Source: Betaproteobacteria bacterium (lineage in GTDB: Bacteria; Pseudomonadota; Gammaproteobacteria; Burkholderiales; Burkholderiaceae). From it: 5,868 nucleotides of DNA. Within the stretch, counting starts at the first letter, position 1. Each line of letters opens with the position of its first letter. This document shows positions 5,867 through 5,868 of this stretch, in pieces. The notes beneath the pieces are model-generated. The model saw only the letters and a program-made list of their open reading frames with translations. It had not been told where the DNA came from and ran no database searches. The DNA lies in assembly GCA_013205155.1 (NCBI GenBank), contig JABMMT010000284.1, positions 1-5,868 on the forward strand, in the 5' to 3' direction. The translations under genes were made by a program, and so were the position numbers.

Positions 5867-5868
5867 AT

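Noticed and set aside
1..5868. CRISPR arrays, tRNA or rRNA genes, insertion sequences, attachment sites
   Set aside because: No regularly spaced repeats, cloverleaf-like segments, transposase-like proteins or terminal inverted repeats were seen on either strand by eye.

Overview
The window looks like chromosomal DNA of an AT-leaning Gram-negative proteobacterium. A betaproteobacterium, for example something close to Polynucleobacter, would fit. The basis is the combination of a CheB/CheR chemosensory pair, a YqhA (UPF0114) protein, an MltF-like lytic transglycosylase that implies an outer-membrane cell plan, and a DUF1345 protein. The taxonomic guess is inference from protein style only. There are no rRNA, tRNA, CRISPR or insertion-sequence signals, and coding density is very high.

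Region 1 (1-2876, + strand) is the tail of a chemosensory operon. It holds a CheB methylesterase that is cut at its 5' end by the window edge, then a CheR methyltransferase, then a response regulator fused to a class III nucleotide cyclase. The two junctions have single-base gaps (TAG-C-ATG and TGA-T-ATG), so the three genes are almost certainly co-transcribed and probably translationally coupled. CheB and CheR would set the methylation state of a chemoreceptor. The cyclase carries an intact phospho-acceptor aspartate and a complete adenylate-cyclase residue set, so the likely output is cAMP rather than, or in addition to, flagellar switching. This resembles in logic the Pil-Chp/cAMP circuits of other bacteria, but with the receiver fused directly to the cyclase.

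Region 2 (2932-3483, + strand) is a UPF0114/YqhA inner-membrane protein. It lies 55 bases downstream with its own good ribosome binding site and is either the last operon gene or separately expressed.

Region 3 (3516-5682, - strand) runs convergently to regions 1 and 2. It encodes a DUF1345 membrane protein followed by a periplasmic protein joining a solute-binding domain to a lytic transglycosylase domain (MltF architecture). A weak inverted repeat sits at the convergent junction.

Region 4 (5683-5868, + strand) is a short divergent gap and a tiny 45-residue ORF with a TTG start, a strong Shine-Dalgarno sequence and a lipobox-like or transmembrane N-terminus. It is the least characterised element here.

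The most interesting element is the CheB-CheR-(REC-adenylate cyclase) module. No clearly unprecedented system is visible. No stretch longer than 300 bases lacks a gene.
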